Origin: an archaeon
GTDB taxonomy: Archaea > EX4484-52 > B79-G9
Assembly: GCA_013139905.1 (NCBI GenBank)
Contig: WSZW01000029.1
Span: 1 to 6,012, forward strand
Direction of reading: 5' to 3'
Length of the DNA stretch: 6,012 bases
Positions 4,896-6,012 of the stretch are shown here, in pieces. The position numbers and the translations under genes are program-made. The notes under the pieces were generated by a model that saw nothing but the letters and a program-made list of their open reading frames with translations, was not told the DNA's origin and did no database searches. The first letter of the stretch is position 1; every line of letters starts with the position of its first letter.

Positions 4896-6012
4896 ATGGA
4901 AGATTTCATAAAAGTTTTTGTAGTCGGAATGTTACTTTTTGTAGCAGCCATAGCGCTTTTAGGCTCAGGACCAATAGATAGCGGCACAAAAACTGGCGAT
5001 TTTAACAAAGAACACATACTTTATGAAGGATCAATTGGCGCTGTTGGTGTCGTTACAGAAAATTCCAGAAACATACCAATCGCAGATTTTGAAGTAGGAT
5101 ATACAATTGGCGATAAAACCTTGGTGAATGAAGAAGAAATTACAATTGAAAACGGATGGTTTCGGCAAAATTTTAAGGAATTAACATTTAGCGGCGAAGA
5201 AGTTCAAAAAATGGTTCTTTTATTTGATGTTTTTGACATGAACACATACGGAAATTTAACTGTAAAATTAAACGGCAACATATTGCACACAAACATAACA
5301 TATCCGGGCGAATATCGTTTTGAATCCGAAGACCTAAAAGAAACAAACACAATTACAATAGAATCAATATCATCCAGACTTAAATTTTGGGCACCAACAA
5401 CCTATATTTTAAACAACTTAAAAATCGTAGTTGAATCATACGGCGTACAAGAAAAAATAATACCTTTTGAAATATACAATTATGAATCTGCCGGCTGGAG
5501 CAGAGGAACATTTAGTTTTTATGTTGAAGACTCAATAAAAAATAATCCATTGTATGTGGAACTTAACAACTATAAAATATATGAAGAAAAACCACTATCG
5601 TCAGAAATAATATATGAGCAAAAATTCACGCAATTAGAAACTAAATTAAAAACTGGAGAAAACATTCTAAAAGTTTCATCTGGTAAAGACTCAAAATATT
5701 CATTAAAAAATGCCGAGCTTACAATATTTTTCTACAGTTCCGGTCAAGCCGTATCAAAATCAAAAACATTTGACGTCGACCGATACATAATATATTTGAT
5801 GGAATCATCCGTAAACGTTACCGGCAGAATAAATGTAACTGTAAATGAAGCACCAGTAGATACAGGGCTTACCATGAATTTAAATGATAAAATATATCAC
5901 GTGGATTCCGTTGGTTCAAACGAGACAATTTCGCTTCCATTCGTTTTAGATGATATACACGAAGGCAAAAACACACTGTCTTTTTCCACACACGGCACGT
6001 ATAAGCTAGGCG
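4896..6012 (+). CDS. Membrane-anchored beta-rich repeat surface protein (partial, 3' end beyond window)
   Basis: The frame from ATG 4896 is open for 372 codons to the right edge. Residues 4-23 (IKVFVVGMLLFVAAIALLGS) are a single N-terminal membrane segment or uncleaved signal anchor. The rest should lie outside the cell and is made of beta-rich modules of roughly 90-100 residues: about 86-182, 187-283 and 290 onward. They share a pattern of an aliphatic strand, an L-x-V-x-L-N-x-x-x-I/L hairpin, then L-K-x-x-N-x-I/L-x-I/V-x-S, suggestive of galactose-binding or jelly-roll folds. Several N-x-S/T sequons (for example NLT 120, NIT 133, NVT 307, NVT 313, NET 342) fit a glycosylated surface protein. 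I recognise no named family and no catalytic motif. There is no clear Shine-Dalgarno site; the TATA-like element at 4862-4872 would give an almost leaderless mRNA. Codon use resembles the neighbours. A structural or adhesive envelope role is inference. Confidence 0.8.
   Translation, partial: MEDFIKVFVVGMLLFVAAIALLGSGPIDSGTKTGDFNKEHILYEGSIGAVGVVTENSRNIPIADFEVGYTIGDKTLVNEEEITIENGWFRQNFKELTFSGEEVQKMVLLFDVFDMNTYGNLTVKLNGNILHTNITYPGEYRFESEDLKETNTITIESISSRLKFWAPTTYILNNLKIVVESYGVQEKIIPFEIYNYESAGWSRGTFSFYVEDSIKNNPLYVELNNYKIYEEKPLSSEIIYEQKFTQLETKLKTGENILKVSSGKDSKYSLKNAELTIFFYSSGQAVSKSKTFDVDRYIIYLMESSVNVTGRINVTVNEAPVDTGLTMNLNDKIYHVDSVGSNETISLPFVLDDIHEGKNTLSFSTHGTYKLG

Noticed and set aside
4885..4896. 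Mini frame ATG GTA GTT TAA overlapping the next ATG as TAATG
   Set aside because: It looks like a coupled upstream frame, but the TATA at 4862-4872 puts the likely transcript start at or after it, so it is probably not transcribed.

Overview
The window looks like a piece of an AT-rich archaeal chromosome. Pelota, a type II tRNA-Ser with archaeal features, a PRC-barrel miniprotein and TATA-like boxes about 26 bases ahead of starts all point to Archaea. The secreted cysteine-rich modules (a C-G-N-x-x-C-D-x-G-E-S type motif, an antistasin-like cluster, and a C-terminal module ending in an amphipathic helix) are of a style I associate with DPANN lineages such as Woesearchaeota or Pacearchaeota. 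That lineage assignment is inference from protein style, not from a marker phylogeny.

Layout from left to right. Bases 1-556 (minus) hold the N-terminal 185 residues of a two-helix membrane protein whose C-terminal end is an HNH nuclease domain; the gene runs off the left edge. Bases 714-1004 (minus) encode a 96-residue PRC-barrel protein with its own TATA box, Shine-Dalgarno site and a hairpin/T-tract terminator. Bases 1125-1210 (plus) are tRNA-Ser(GCT) with an encoded CCA. Bases 1302-3767 (plus) encode an 821-residue secreted protein with two dockerin-like units, the second split by an inserted beta domain, followed by several cysteine-rich modules. Bases 3793-4803 (minus) encode pelota, convergent with the previous gene, with apparent initiation at an ATT codon. 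Bases 4896-6012 (plus) begin a membrane-anchored, beta-rich surface protein that runs off the right edge and diverges from pelota.

There is no long operon: strands alternate and most genes appear to have their own promoter. Two genes serve translation (tRNA-Ser and the ribosome-rescue factor pelota), two encode cell-surface or secreted proteins that may mediate contact or assembly outside the cell, and the PRC-barrel and membrane HNH proteins have unclear roles. No mobile element, CRISPR array or defence island is visible. The points most worth following up are the ATT start of pelota, the membrane-tethered HNH protein and the dockerin unit interrupted by about 80 residues.
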